From Corythucha ciliata (Eukaryota > Arthropoda > Insecta > Hemiptera > Tingidae), in NCBI GenBank assembly GCA_038030265.1, contig CM075937.1, forward strand, positions 45,116,198-45,180,197: 64,000 nt of DNA, written 5' to 3'. The notes beneath the pieces were generated by a model. The model did no database searches and was not told the origin of the DNA. It saw only the letters and a list, made by a program, of their open reading frames with translations. Position numbers and translations under genes: made by a program. Below, in pieces: positions 21,718 to 33,621 of this stretch. Every line of letters starts with the position of its first letter. Positions within the stretch are counted from its first letter, which is position 1.

Positions 21718-22651
21718 TTATTTTCTGAAAGTTATGTGATTTGTCGCCCCATTGTCTACGAACCAACTTTCTTTGTCATTTTTTTTCGACAGAAAAGCAG
21801 TTGCACTAAGCAGAGTCATATTTGCTCCTGACTTTTTTTCAGTTTGTTTTGGTGGTCGTCCATCCGCTACCCATTTTTTACAGTTCCGAACGATGTGACC
21901 TATACCTCCACAGTAATGACACTTGAATTTAGCCTGGGGTTTTACTCTCGAGTTTTCCTGTTCCACTGGTTTCGATGAATTAACTGTGAGTACCTCTTGA
22001 CTATCTTGATTTTCTTTGCCTTTTAGGGCTCTTTCAAAGGCACATAGCTGATTGGTCAAATTCTCGATGGTCCTGTCTGCCTTCGTCATTAACATCCAGC
22101 TTGATTTGAAAGAAAAATATTCTTCTGGTAGCGTTTCAAGTATCTTACAAATCAGAAATAAATCGGGTAGTTCACTATGCGGTCCTCGTTCTTTCACAAT
22201 TTCAGTCTTGAAGTCATTCCACAAGTTCTTCAATTTTGACATGTGACTAGCTATATCGTCGATCGGATCTCGCTTGTAATTAAAAAATTGGGAACAAATG
22301 TCGTGCGCCTTATCATCGGACGCTCCATCAAATAATCGGTGTAGTTCCATCCAGACCTCTCATGATGTCGAAAAACGCATTACTTTCTTTAGAGTTTCTT
22401 CCGTCATGTTTCGTAGTCAAAATGATCATAGCATTACTTTCAGCTTTCCAGTAGTTAGTCAGATCTGTTTCATATTTCTTCCTGACTTCTTCTACCACGC
22501 CTTCTTGAGGTTCTTCAGGTTGCTTCAAAACGCCGTTCACAACACTTATCGACCCTGGAATAGCTCGGAGAAGTATGCTGATCTTGTACTTCCATGTTAT
22601 CCAGTTCTTCTGTCCTTCCAGAAGACCAATGTTTACCTTTGTTAGCTCCAT
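21718..22651 (-). pseudogene. gag: copia-1 gag and protease
   Basis: Starts MELTKVNIGLLEGQKNW at 22651, a typical copia gag opening (UBN2-type capsid domain). A frameshift near 22330-22350 moves the reading to a second frame, which holds the rest of capsid, a zinc knuckle CHYCGGIGHIVRNC and an aspartic protease motif WFVDNGATNHI. The protease has DNG where copia proteases usually have DSG. Capsid would package element RNA and the protease would cut the polyprotein. The frame closes at 21718, before the pre-integrase. Confidence 0.88.
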
Positions 22652-22686
22652 ATTAACTTGAAGCTATCGGCAGCAGAAAACGTGAT

Positions 22687-22700
22687 CCGTGACCATAACC
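22687..22700 (-). other. copia-1 primer-binding site
   Basis: On the minus strand GGTTATGGTCACGG follows the LTR end directly. It resembles the PBS of Drosophila copia (GGTTATGGGCCCAG), which pairs with an internal part of initiator tRNA-Met. The same kind of site occurs in copia-2 at 62172. Confidence 0.6.
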
Positions 22701-22810
22701 TGTTAAAACTCCAAAGGGGGTAGAACAATAATAAAAAAAATGTGTCATTAAAAAAAATGAGAACACTTTTCTCAACAAGGCATCTGTTTACAGTATTTTG
22801 ATGGTTAACA
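22701..22810 (-). repeat. Candidate 5' LTR of copia-1
   Basis: Starts TGTTAAAACTCC on the plus strand and ends GGTTAACA, so both ends carry TG...CA. The inner edge is fixed by the primer site. The outer edge is a guess because the 3' LTR is missing and cannot be compared. Confidence 0.4.
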
Positions 22811-22934
22811 ATCCCGTTTTGGGTCAGTGATGAATTTTCGGTAAAATCCTTCTATACATTATAGGAGGCTGGGATTTTACTTCCCTTCACACAAATTAAA
22901 TAATAGTAATAAATAAATTAACGGCTATGACTCC

Positions 22935-23035
22935 CAAGAAATAAGCTGATTCTCACATTGCCGGCAGTGCTGTTATAGGCATTGTGCACAATGCCTGCTC
23001 AGCGTTAGGTAAAGTGCACAATGCCTAGGCAAAGG
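22935..23035. repeat. Second cluster of AGGCATTGTG palindromes
   Basis: Contains tctcacattgccgg, a perfect palindrome aggcattgtgcacaatgcct and gtgcacaatgcctagg. Same motif family as 13085-13260. Confidence 0.75.
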
Positions 23036-23044
23036 AAAGTGATA

Positions 23045-23200
23045 AAATCACATAATCGTGGCCAAAATTATGATATAGTGCTAATTCACGGCTAAGAACG
23101 AGAAAAAGTGTTCATATTCAAATTTGGAATGGAGAGAACGCCAATTCGCAGTTTTTGGAGGCCGCCCCAGTGATTGAGTAGAAGCGCTAATTCGGGGCTA
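23045..23200 (-). repeat. Degenerate ~30 bp repeat array, short block
   Basis: About four units, for example gctaattcacggctaagaac and gcgctaattcggggctaaaa. Confidence 0.6.
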
Positions 23201-24734
23201 AAAATGAGAAATGTACTAATTATTGCTACATAGTGAATGCAACGCCAATAAGGAACTTCCATGGGTCGAAAAATTGGATAAAAATTTATTGCTGACTGAC
23301 AATTGGTACCTGAAAATGAGTTCTTTTGAGTTAAATTATTTTTAAAAATAGCCACTAATTAACAAATTAGCAATAAAAAATTGTTATTTTTTATGCCCTC
23401 GAAAACGCCTTCTGATTGGTTGAAGACCGGTGACGCAATTGGCCGCAGTCACACGGGCGACCCGTCTCCCACATCCCCTACTTGTACATGCTTTTCGACG
23501 CTGTATGCATTATAATTCGGATACTTATGTTTAACGTGAAACACAAAATAATGTTAATATTTCACAAGCAAATGCTGCGAGCTCCTATTTATGAAATTGC
23601 TTTGTGAGGCAAGTACGCAACCTAGCAATAACCTACCTCTCACGCTTCTTGATTGGTTGATTTCCATAGCGGTTTTTTCTGCTTGAGTTGTTCCCGAGTT
23701 ACGATTTGTCCTGATTTCCCAGTTGTACTTTCTTGTGACTATTTTCTTTGGTTCTCAATTCCTGTCTCATTTCAATCGTTCTTTTCAGAACGCCGATCTT
23801 TCGCTCAATTTCCTCGACACCTTCATACCTAAGGCGAGTCCTGGAAGAGCTGTTTTCCTCGACTTTCCTTCAATCCTTCTGCGAGATGTTGAGAATGTTT
23901 TTCTTGATATCCGATAGTAATTTCCCACTCGTTTCACGCAGTACTACTTGGTTCTCTTATGGATCAAAGGTAAAAGTACATAAGACTGAATCACCAGAAG
24001 AATTCCAATCTACATTCAATGATTAGAACAATGTTAAACTTGCCTATCCAATTTTACGCCTTTGCATTCCACACCAAAATCTATGTTGTCCTTAATGAAT
24101 GAACTTACTGCAAAAGCAGAAAGACGCGGAAGATTCTGTGTGGAGGCCTTCTCGAATCCCTCACGCGGCTGCATTTTCTGGTAATATATTACCCACAATC
24201 CCCGACGGCACAAAACAAAATAGGTACCCTAAAAATACTACACAAAACGCTATACACTATAAATAATTGTTAATAAACAAATAGAACGAATGGGTAAACT
24301 GAAAACTGCTCGTGCCACGGTAAATCTCACGCTTTGTTATCAACGTTTTCAACTTAGTGATAGTGTTCGCTTCTCATAAAACTAATAAAACCTCAGATTA
24401 ACTTCGATATTAGGTACCTGATTGAAATCTATGACCACAGGCTATCTCAGCTGAATTTTAAATATAAAATACTCCCAAAAATTGAAGGATCATTTCCTTT
24501 ATGCATCAGTAATACGGAGGATTACATTTCATAGAGCGTCCTGTGACGTCATGATGAATACAAGTTGGCCCCTTGAAAGGGGGGTGGTTGGGGGGCCATT
24601 TAAAAATCCAAAGTTTTAAAAAATCCTTAAAATTCATTGTTTCAGTTTTTGGGAATAAAACTTACTGCAATATATTTAGAATTCAATATTTAAAATAAAA
24701 AAAAATCTTCCGAAAAATGTGCAAGTTCCTTATT
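23201..24734. other. Intergenic, nothing recognised
   Basis: AT-rich sequence. A frame at 23748-24026 has no recognisable domain. No RNA gene or element end found. Confidence 0.45.
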
Positions 24735-25568
24735 ACCTGGGAGTATAGAGAAAAAATGCTTATTCACTGCTTAAATTGAGAAAATCGCGGCTAGAATTGA
24801 GAAAAAGTGCTGAATCATGGCTAAATGTGAAATAGTTTCAAAAAAGCTCTAATGAGCGGCAAAATTAACAAAAAAAAATTGATAGTTTCCGAGGCATCTT
24901 AATTTACTGACGCACACAAAATTTAACCCGGCACCCTAAAATTGAGAAAAATCGCTAACTCACTGCTAAAATAGGCAAAAAGCGATAATTCGCAAGCCTG
25001 AATGCGAAAAAAATCGCCGATTCATGACCAAAATTAAAAACAGATGCTAAATGGCGGCTAAAAATGAGAACAAGGGCTCGTTTAAAGAGTTTTGGAGGCA
25101 GCTTCATAGCTGAAATTGAGAAGAGGCGCTAATTCGTGGCTAAAACTGAGGAAATTGCTAATTCTCTGCGAAAATGGAGAAAAAGCGCCAGCTCATGGCA
25201 TGGTTGGAAATAATTTCGGAAAATAGTTCTAATCCGCGGCTAAATTGAAGAAAATCAATAATATACAATCCTTTCAGTCAAAATTGAGAAAATTAATGGT
25301 TTAAATGGCCACTTCGTTGCTGAGGTAAAGTGCTAAGTCATACTAGCTGCGGCAAAATAAATTGATAAATTCATGCCTAAAATCGAGAAATACTCATATT
25401 GTCGACTGAAATTCGTGAAAAGTGCTAATTGCGAAAAAGCGCTCATTCACAGCTTAAGTTAAGAAAACGCCAGCTGCGGATAAAAAATAATAAAATAGCT
25501 AATTCGCGTCTAAAATTTAGAAAAAACGCTAATTATTGGCGAAACGAGGAAAAATCGCTAGTTCACGG
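24735..25568 (-). repeat. Degenerate ~30 bp repeat array
   Basis: About 27 units such as gctaaaattgagaaaaatcg and gcgctaattcgtggctaaaa. It ends exactly where a hAT terminus begins at 25569. Confidence 0.8.
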
Positions 25569-26240
25569 CATGGGCGTAGCCAGCCTTTGATCTAGGGGCG
25601 GGCAGCTTGACGTGAGAACAAATCAGATGCATCCCAACGCCTATTGCAGGCTTATATTCGGGGATGAGTTCCCAGAAAGATAACTCGGTAGTTTATCAAC
25701 GCGAGGTAAATCGACTTGAGAAATCGTCAATTCGGCCTCAGAAACTGAATTAGCATAGATAAAGGGTCGTGGACTGTCAAAACCTAACACATCTCCGCTG
25801 TAAAACTGTTTATTTATTTATTTTATTATTACTATTATTATTATTTTTTTTTTTTTTTCATTTCTTCCATTTTATTTCCAAATTTCCGTTGATTAACTGA
25901 CAATTTTTCCACCAGAAAGTGATATTTTTGGAATAGAACTTGGTATTTCCATCTACTGGGATGGTAACTGCGGTATTTCAGCCCCCCAAACTGGACTCTT
26001 CCGTCGTAGTGGCGAATGGGTTTTCAGCCGCAATGGCCGCAAAATTGATTTTTCAGCAATTGAATAACCGTGCCATTGGGTTTTCTGTGAGCCAGAACCG
26101 CGAAAATGGGGATTAAGCGAGGAAAATCCCCGAAATTTGGTTTAGAGTGCGAACAGGAGTTTTTTTTTAGTGAGTCAGACATGCAAAAATGGGTTTTTAG
26201 TGCTCGAAATTAGTACATCAGATACAAAAGGGGACCTATT
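25569..26240 (+). mobile_element. Decayed hAT copy, CATGGGCGTAGCC family
   Basis: Left end CATGGGCGTAGCCAGC matches element B at 33622. The interior has gggcgggcagc, a fragment like accagaaagtgatatttttgg that also occurs in element A near 9555, and CAATTTTGCGGG-type repeats. I could not find a convincing right terminus or a duplication of the left flank GTTCACGG, so the right end is lost or mutated. Confidence 0.6.
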
Positions 26241-29084
26241 CCCAGGCCCGGAGCCCCATGCAGCTTTAATAAAGACGGTCCCGCCAACGTCACCAGAACT
26301 TCCGGGGCATCCGCGGCACACGCGTTCTACTTTCTTGTTTTATTTTCCATTCAAATCAAATGAAAGGCCTCGGGGCTTTTTAAAAATCGAGGTATTGTCA
26401 ACACGGATGCCGCTTCCCAAGGAATAATGAAGCAGTTCCCTCAACTTGCTATCTTCCCTCATAATGCCCCTCTCCATCACTCAACGATAATTCATCAGAA
26501 AAAAAAAAAAAAAAAAAAACCCAACCCCCCCTCGCTCTTTTAATCAGTAGGGATTCTTCATTCTTTTCCTTCCGCGCTTTTTATCCACTCAATTCCTCCT
26601 CCCTCTTCTCCCCGACCACACTCTTTGTCTTAATCAAGAAAGTTTATGTACGTTCTGTGACATTTAACGTATAATCCAATTGTTTCCTATAGTTGAACAC
26701 TTCCTCCTCATTGTTTTCTGCGACTTTCTTTTTTGTTTCTCTCCCCCCACCACCACCACCACCCTAACGACTCCCTCCTTTTTTAATCATTACGCCTCGT
26801 TTTAATTAATGTTCCGAAGCGTAAAGTTTTCAGATGACGACTTGACAAGAACCCCAACCAACTACCATCCGTTCTGATCTTTCAGCGAATGAGCTTGTGA
26901 GAGTGATGGGTTCAAGGGTTGTGGGGGGGGGGCTGGAGGGTGAAGAGAGGCGATATTACAACGACCCTAAATGGATTACTGTCGTGGTGGAGGCGCGCTT
27001 ATAGTACAACCGCAAGAGAATTGACATGAAAAGGGGAATATGGTTGTGGTAGCGATGTTGTGGGGGGGGAGGGGGTAGAGAACTACGAGATGGGAATCGC
27101 GTTTAATAGGGGAAAAGAGACAGAATGAGAGTGAACGGAAGTGACGCTACGCTAGGCATTTCATCGCTTCCTACTTATACTTCATTCGTCGACAGCTTTC
27201 TGAGAGCTTGGAAAATAAAAAATAAATAAGCCGGCGAACGCGACTGTAAGTTCATTGCAATAAAATACACTCCTGTAAGCATCAAGACGGCTCTTGTATT
27301 ATTTAAAAAACTATTTTTTCGGGAGCAGATAATGCACAAGTCGTGTCGCCCCATATACAACGTCCGACACGAAACCTCTCTCACTGAAAACGGCGAAAAA
27401 TAAAGGGTTTGCTCCGAAGTAAATCATCTTCCACCACACTGTTGTTCCACTGCTCTCCAGACGCATTGCCTTTGATTTATTACGAGGACTTAAATTCTGT
27501 ACAGGAGGATGGAGGGGATAAACTGTTAAAAGTTAGATCGGGCGAAGTGGTGAAGGGGGGAGGGCAAGAAGCACGTCGCTCCCTTCATTCTCGCCATAAT
27601 TTATAAGTTTCCGTTTTTTTTGCTGTTTTTTTTTTTTTTTTCTCTCGGTCCCCACCGGGAAAGCCTATTTTCATCAGAAGTTCACCTGAAGTATGATTAA
27701 TAGAATAAAAGTTCTTGTCTTTAGGGGGAGGGAAAGGACGGCGGCAATCACCGCCAGGTATTTTTTTTTTTTTTTTTGTTCTGGCCTCCCCTCCTCAACA
27801 CCACACAACGAAGAATCATTTTACGGCTCCCAAACTTTCATGTCTATTTCTATTATGTGGCCTGACTTATACGAATAATTAATACTTTCTTTTCTTTATA
27901 AAATATTAGGTTGGTCGAGTAAAAACCGGTAAGAAAAGGGTCTCCCGCGTGGTGAATTTTGTAGTACGAGGCACAGACGATGCATGTAAAAGAAGGATGG
28001 GGCGGGATGAGGGGAGTAAGCTCTTGTGTCTTGCTGGTTTGCCAAAAAAAAAGGTTTGATTTTCCTCTGTTGTGTATTTTTTGCAGGTCCTTTTAGAGGG
28101 GAAAACTGAATTTATAATAAAATGAAACAAAGAGAATTAATTAATTTCTGGAATTAGGGCTGAAAAATTTAGCTCACTTCTCTCTTAGAATGAAAATAAA
28201 TTGTACGCTTTGTGTGGGCTTATCTAACCACCCCCCCCCCCACCAGTGTCACTAGGATCGTGAAAAAGAAGGCGCGGTCGTAATTTTAAAAACATCATTT
28301 GGCGCTCAAATAAATAAACGCCGAGAAACTTTTAATTTTGCGGGAGGAACTTTTAAATGACGCCCCCTCTCTACACCCTTTCCCTTGAATGTGACCCTCA
28401 GCAGGCCATCGCTGAGCCATCTTCCCTCCATTCCACCCCCCCCCCCTCCGTACAGACCACCACACACCAATGGAATCATTTAAATTAACGAGGCCTGGCT
28501 CATTTGTCTTAATCAGCAAATTTCCAGCAATGAACTCCAACCTCACTTAGACACACACTCTCTATCTAACTCAACTCAGAAGTTTTCGCTTCCCCCCTCC
28601 CCACCCCCCGAGCATACCCTATCGTCGAAGCTGAAGCAAAACTCGCTGACAATTAGTACCAGTTTGACACCCAGAATTACGTGAAAGTTTACAAAGTAGG
28701 GAAACGCTCCGCCTATTCTCTGAGCATCGTGCCATAGAGGGACACGTCGGATGGAGGCGAAGCGTTATAGCAACAGAAGTTTAAAAGAGGTGTGGGCAGG
28801 GGAGGGAGGGATTTACTGATTTGTGATACAATCGTGCTGAGAAGGACAAATTTGTTCTTATCAACTATATGCGAGATAGTAGGAGGGGCGAGGGAGTAAA
28901 AGGGAGAGGAGTTACGTCAACCTCAGTGGAAGCGAAAAAGTTGACTCCTGAGCCACCGTCTTCTTCTTTAATGGTCGTGGTTACGTCAGTGGCTAGAATT
29001 TGCGGAATCCCTCCTTTTAAACTGCAATTTCGTGGATTCGGCTCTGGAAAGAGAATCAGTTTGACCGGTTTAACCGTTTCAAAT
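26241..29084. other. Intergenic, C/T- and G-rich low-complexity DNA
   Basis: No gene recognised. Contains A and T runs near 26498, 27630 and 27762, C or G runs of 8-12, and CACCACCACC near 26748. It could be intronic or flanking sequence of a host gene outside the window, but no splice-bounded exon is apparent. Confidence 0.5.
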
Positions 29085-30180
29085 TCCCAAATTTTGGGCG
29101 GATTTTGCACTCACAGAACCCATTTTGGCGGATTTTGCACTCACAGAACCCAATTTAGCTCGTTTTGCTTACCTGCCAGAAAATTCGATTTCGCTGGACT
29201 TCCTAAAAAATCGATTTTCGCGGGGTTGGGCCATTCAAAAATCCGGCTAAGAAAACTTGACGGACTATTTGCAGCCTGAAAATGACTAAAAGGCTAAACA
29301 GTCTATTGGAAAAGCCTAAACAGACGATTAATCCTGTCCTGTGAATTGAAAAATCTACCATTCGCTCACCAAAAATAGCCAAACAGACCATTCACGCCTT
29401 GATAAGACTTGACCATTTGCGCCTCAAAAATAGCCGCAAGCTGTCGATTCCCAGGGACTTTAAAAGCCCTAAAAATTGAAAAGCTGACAATTTGCGCCCT
29501 TATAATGCCTGAACAGGTGATTCCTGCTGCAAAAAAAGGCAAAATCGACCATCGCTGTTGGCGCCTTGGCCTTGGCTGAAAGGAAGCCCTATAAATTGCA
29601 AAACTGACTTGATTTGCTTTGAAAAAAGGTAAACTGACAATTTGAGCCTTGAAAATACCTGAACAGAGACAATTCCTGCCCTGAAAATGGCCTGATAAAT
29701 GACCATTCGCACCTGAGTCATAGCCAAATTGGCAATTTCCGCTCAAAAAATGACCAATCAGGCAATTTCCACGTTAAAAACTGACCGTTCGGACCCGAAA
29801 ATGGCAGTTAACTGACGATTCATGCCCCAACTGATCACTGTCATTTGCGCCCGGAACATAGGCCCCTTACCCACCGTAGGACCTTACCAGATAATCAAAG
29901 CCCCCCTCGCCCCTCACAGCGATCGATGGTTACACGCACCCTTGGGACTGGATAGACTGGAATATACTCCAGCTAAAAAATCGCCAGACTTGCTAATCAC
30001 TCCCCAAAAATGGCTAAACAGACCATTCGTGTCTTACGATTCGTGCCTTAAAAATGAACGTATCATTTTCGCCTTGCTGATGGCGTAACTGATGACTCAA
30101 GCCATTAAAATGCCTTATCTGGCACGAGAAAAATGGCGAAACTGGCTATTTGCAACCTAAAAATGGCTACCAGTTTCACG
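29085..30180. repeat. Degenerate repeat family 3 (CTGACAATTTGCGCC)
   Basis: Dozens of diverged ~32-36 bp units such as aaactgacaatttgcgcctt, aaaatagccaaacagacca and gaaaatgcctgaacaggtga. The unit again carries a (T/A)CAATTT core followed by a GC-rich word. Apparent frames with GHFQGR- and FKAQIV-like peptides reflect the period, not a gene. Confidence 0.8.
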
Positions 30181-31639
30181 CCCTAAGTCTTTGTGAGGTT
30201 GAGTGCCGAGTGCCAGTTCTTCGGCTGATTAAGGCTGTTGACGGTGAAGCTTTGAAAATCACCCTGAGACAAGAGATGGCGCTGTACATCGCGGGGAAAA
30301 AATTAAAATAGGAAATTTTAGTACAAAAACTATACACCAGAATTCGTTTTCCTAACTTCTTACTTGAAGCCCTGATACTTGAACATTTTCGCATCTAGGT
30401 ATCTTTTTGAGTCAGAAGTCAGAACTGTCAGAAGAAGTGCCCTTGACCCCGCGAGTTTATTACAAGTGAATTGTGATCTGATAACGATAATGCCTCAACA
30501 CCAGTGTCTAGTGATGCTCTAATTGAAATCAGAAACGTACCAATTTCTCTTCAAGTTGTAGTGTACACGAAATAGGAGTGCAATAAATAAGATGACTTGG
30601 TTATTGTGTCAGTCATTTTCCCGAGATATAGATTTTAGGCGAAAGCATAACGCCTGGAAAACAAGCCCAAGGAAACGATCAAGTTGCCGTCAGAAAGAAT
30701 TATTTTTCATTGACTGCGTATACGTCGGAAAATTAGACTGTCATACCAAACCTGATAATTTTTACGGTAGATAATAATTATTGACTATTCGATGATTGTA
30801 CTGTTTCTACCGATAACTTCGAAATTTGGGCAGTGTACGTCGAATTAGCTAGCGCTGTTAGTGCTTTGGATAATGACTGTAAAAATGACTATTGATCAAA
30901 ACTATCCCTTGAAACTACGATCACGATTCATTATTTCTCGACTGTGAATGGAAAACTTGCATGAATGCCCGATTTGGGGGAAAAGTATACCGGTGAATTG
31001 ACACATGCGGACAAGGATATTAACAGTAGTTCCTGACCGATTGGTGCTACTGGTGATTTTAAAATAAATTTCAAAGTTCTTCAGGAGGGGATGGATGGTA
31101 CGAGGGACAAATGACGTCAATGTGCAGTTTTGAAGCATTTGAGGAAACTTACAAATAACAAGAAAAATTAAACCCCAGAAAACGCGTTTTCCCCCCTCTT
31201 CACAACACCATCCATTTCATTAACTGCCCTTTGACGCAATCAAACCCCCAATCAACATTTTAAAAAATTCGCCTAAAAAAACCCTTGATTGATTTCAATG
31301 TTTAATGTGGGCAGTTGTCTTGTTGAAGCACCCTCTTCAAGAAACACCAGTGATTGAAAAATGTGCAAGTTCCCCATTGGTGATTTATCGGCAGAAGAAT
31401 ATGTATGCGCAGAAAACTACGACTTTCACGCCAAGTCGTGAGAAAAGAGGTCTGTCTCTTTGCTGCACTCTAGAAAAACACATGATTTGATTGATGTGAG
31501 ACCTATAGCGGGTGTACTTGGTCCACGTGGCACAAATAAAGCAGGTGATTCTAGACCATATTTACGTCAAAAAATGACCAAATATACAATGGTCCGAATA
31601 TCAACCGTTTCCGAGAAAAACGCATTTTTCCGCTTTTTC
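30181..31639. other. Intergenic, nothing recognised
   Basis: Unique-looking AT-rich sequence; short frames lack recognisable domains. Confidence 0.45.
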
Positions 31640-32475
31640 AACGCATCGCTGGTTTTCCTCAAACAAACTGCAATAACTCTCACAATTTTCGTCGCACGTA
31701 ATATTGTAGCACGCCACTGAAAAGGGCACAAAATAGTCTTTTTATTACAACACACATGGTTTTACATGGTTTTGGAATCAGCTTGAGTTGAAGGCCGTTA
31801 ATGCTGAGCTGAATTCCCAAGTTGTCCTATTTTACCATCAAACACGTTTTTTCCAACAGCTTTAGTTCCACTCACAGCACATCGAGCATTCTTGTGAAAC
31901 ACGAATGATACAGAAAAAATAAAATAAATAAATTGAAATACCTATTGTGCTTTGTGTGGGCCCTATGAGGGGGGGGGGTGTATGAGTGAAGAATTCACTG
32001 CATTCGTATTTTTATAATTTTCTGAGACCAATTTAGCGATTTGGATTTAATCATCCACCAATAAGACGATAGTTCTCTTTTATTTCCAGTGGCTACAACA
32101 GCCTTATTTTGGCGATTACACTTGACAATTTCAAACCTTTGTCCAAATATCTTGGCTGTTACAGTGGCAATGTCCATTTCATCGTAGGTCATTGGAAAGC
32201 TTTTTTTAAGAAGAAGTTTTTTCCGCAGAGCGACTCATCTTGATAATGCTGTGTGCGAAATTAAAGCTGTTAGAAAACCCTTGTTTGGTGGAAAAAGAGG
32301 ACAACTTGGAAATTCAGCCCAGTATTAAGGGCCTTTAACTCAAGCTGATTCCAAAACCACGTATACATAATAAAAATACAATTATGTGCCATTTCAGTGG
32401 TGTGCTTCATTATTACGTGCGACGAAAATTGTTGGAGTTATGGCAGTTTGCTTGAGGAAAACCAGCGATGCGTTA
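31640..32475. repeat. Long inverted repeat, ~220 bp arms
   Basis: 31640-31864 is matched by the reverse complement of 32261-32475. Landmarks: acgcatcgctggttttcctc against gaggaaaaccagcgatgcgt, and ggttttggaatcagcttgag against ctcaagctgattccaaaacc. The arms are roughly 80-90% identical with indels. The ~400 bp spacer has no recognisable frame. Confidence 0.8.
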
Positions 32476-32684
32476 ATTGTGAAAGGAACTCGCAATGGAT
32501 ATCATTCCACTTCTCTCTTGGAGTGCTCAATGTGTGTAGGTACTCAAAACAAATGTGACGTCAGAAAATAATCAAACTTCGCGTACAACAAACACTGCAG
32601 CTGTTATGGGCACACTATCCTTTGGCGGTGGTTTTTCCCAGCTCAAAGAATTACATAGCGTTATGGAGATACCATCCATGTCTG

Positions 32685-32948
32685 GCGACACTAAGGCACT
32701 ATAAAACACGAGTACTGCAACACGGAAATCGGCGCCATGCTTGGTCCCTCACATGATTATAATAATCACCTGATCTCATTGACAAGTATTATATTTTGAT
32801 TTATTTCGATCGCATTCCGCGTTTGTTTGCTGTTACGATGACAATTTTTTCATTCATGATATTTTGTTAACCCTAACAACTGAGGGACCAAATATGACGC
32901 TGAAATCCGTGTTGCAGTACCTGTGTTTTAAAGTTTCTCTAGCGACAC
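32685..32948. repeat. Inverted repeat, ~67 bp arms
   Basis: 32685-32751 (gcgacact ... ggtccctca) pairs with 32881-32948 (tgagggacc ... agcgacact-like). The spacer is ~130 bp of AT-rich DNA. The outer ends differ, and no target duplication was identified. Confidence 0.75.
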
Positions 32949-33621
32949 TTGAACAAGATTGAATCGAATCTGGACGAGCCATTGAACGAAGCGGCCAGGT
33001 AGTGCCTATGTCTCACAAGGCACAAGGGCGTAAGGAGTTCGTTGTGTGACTCATTCTTTGTATCATCTTTAGATGAGAAGAGTATTAAAATGACGAGTCA
33101 AATGGGGAATTGGCCGGGACAAACGCATAGAAGTAGTTTTGTCAACGGATCTTATGTTTCTTGGGATGCTGAATCCGAATCTGAACTTTGCCAACAAAAA
33201 GTCGGTCGGCTGCACGTCGAAAATCGCAAAAAAACTGGACATTTTCTTACTTTTTATACTCAATCGGTTGTATCTCTGGAACTAAGTACTTTTCGATGAT
33301 TGCGCTCCTTTGCATTTTTGAAATAGACTAAGTTTACGACTATTTAAGCCCAATTGTATCTCCGTAAGACTAATGGTTCCTGAGATATGGCCCGTTAAAA
33401 ATTGACCATTTTCTGCCGCTGACGGAAAATTGGCTGGAGCCTGAACCTGGAAAATCTGATAAACGTTTGGCAATCTCTTTCAGATACACATCCTTCCATT
33501 TCCTAAAAAAATCCTGAAGATTCCACGTCGGGTGTTGGCACTGCACGATCTCAAATTTGGATTTGAGGGCCCTTTTGTTCGATTTGGTGAAATATCTCTG
33601 TGACCATCGGTGTAGACTAAT

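Larger units (their letters stand above)
14938..22810 (-). mobile_element. Decayed Ty1/copia LTR retrotransposon (copia-1), split by insertion
   Basis: On the minus strand the order is primer site, gag, zinc knuckle, protease, integrase, reverse transcriptase, RNase H, which is the Ty1/copia order (integrase before RT). The element is interrupted at 16688-20455 by a TIR element carrying hAT insertions. Stops and frameshifts break the polyprotein in several places. A candidate 5' LTR lies at 22701-22810; no matching 3' LTR is seen left of 14938, where Penelope-like sequence adjoins the pol end. It is a truncated fossil. Confidence 0.88.

Noticed and set aside
26220..26262. Right end of the hAT copy starting at 25569 (ccaggcccggagccccatg)
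   Set aside because: Similarity to GGCTACGCCCATG is weak and the flanking 8 bp does not match GTTCACGG.
29366..29746. 126-codon frame as a protein gene
   Set aside because: Lies wholly inside degenerate repeat family 3 and repeats with its period.
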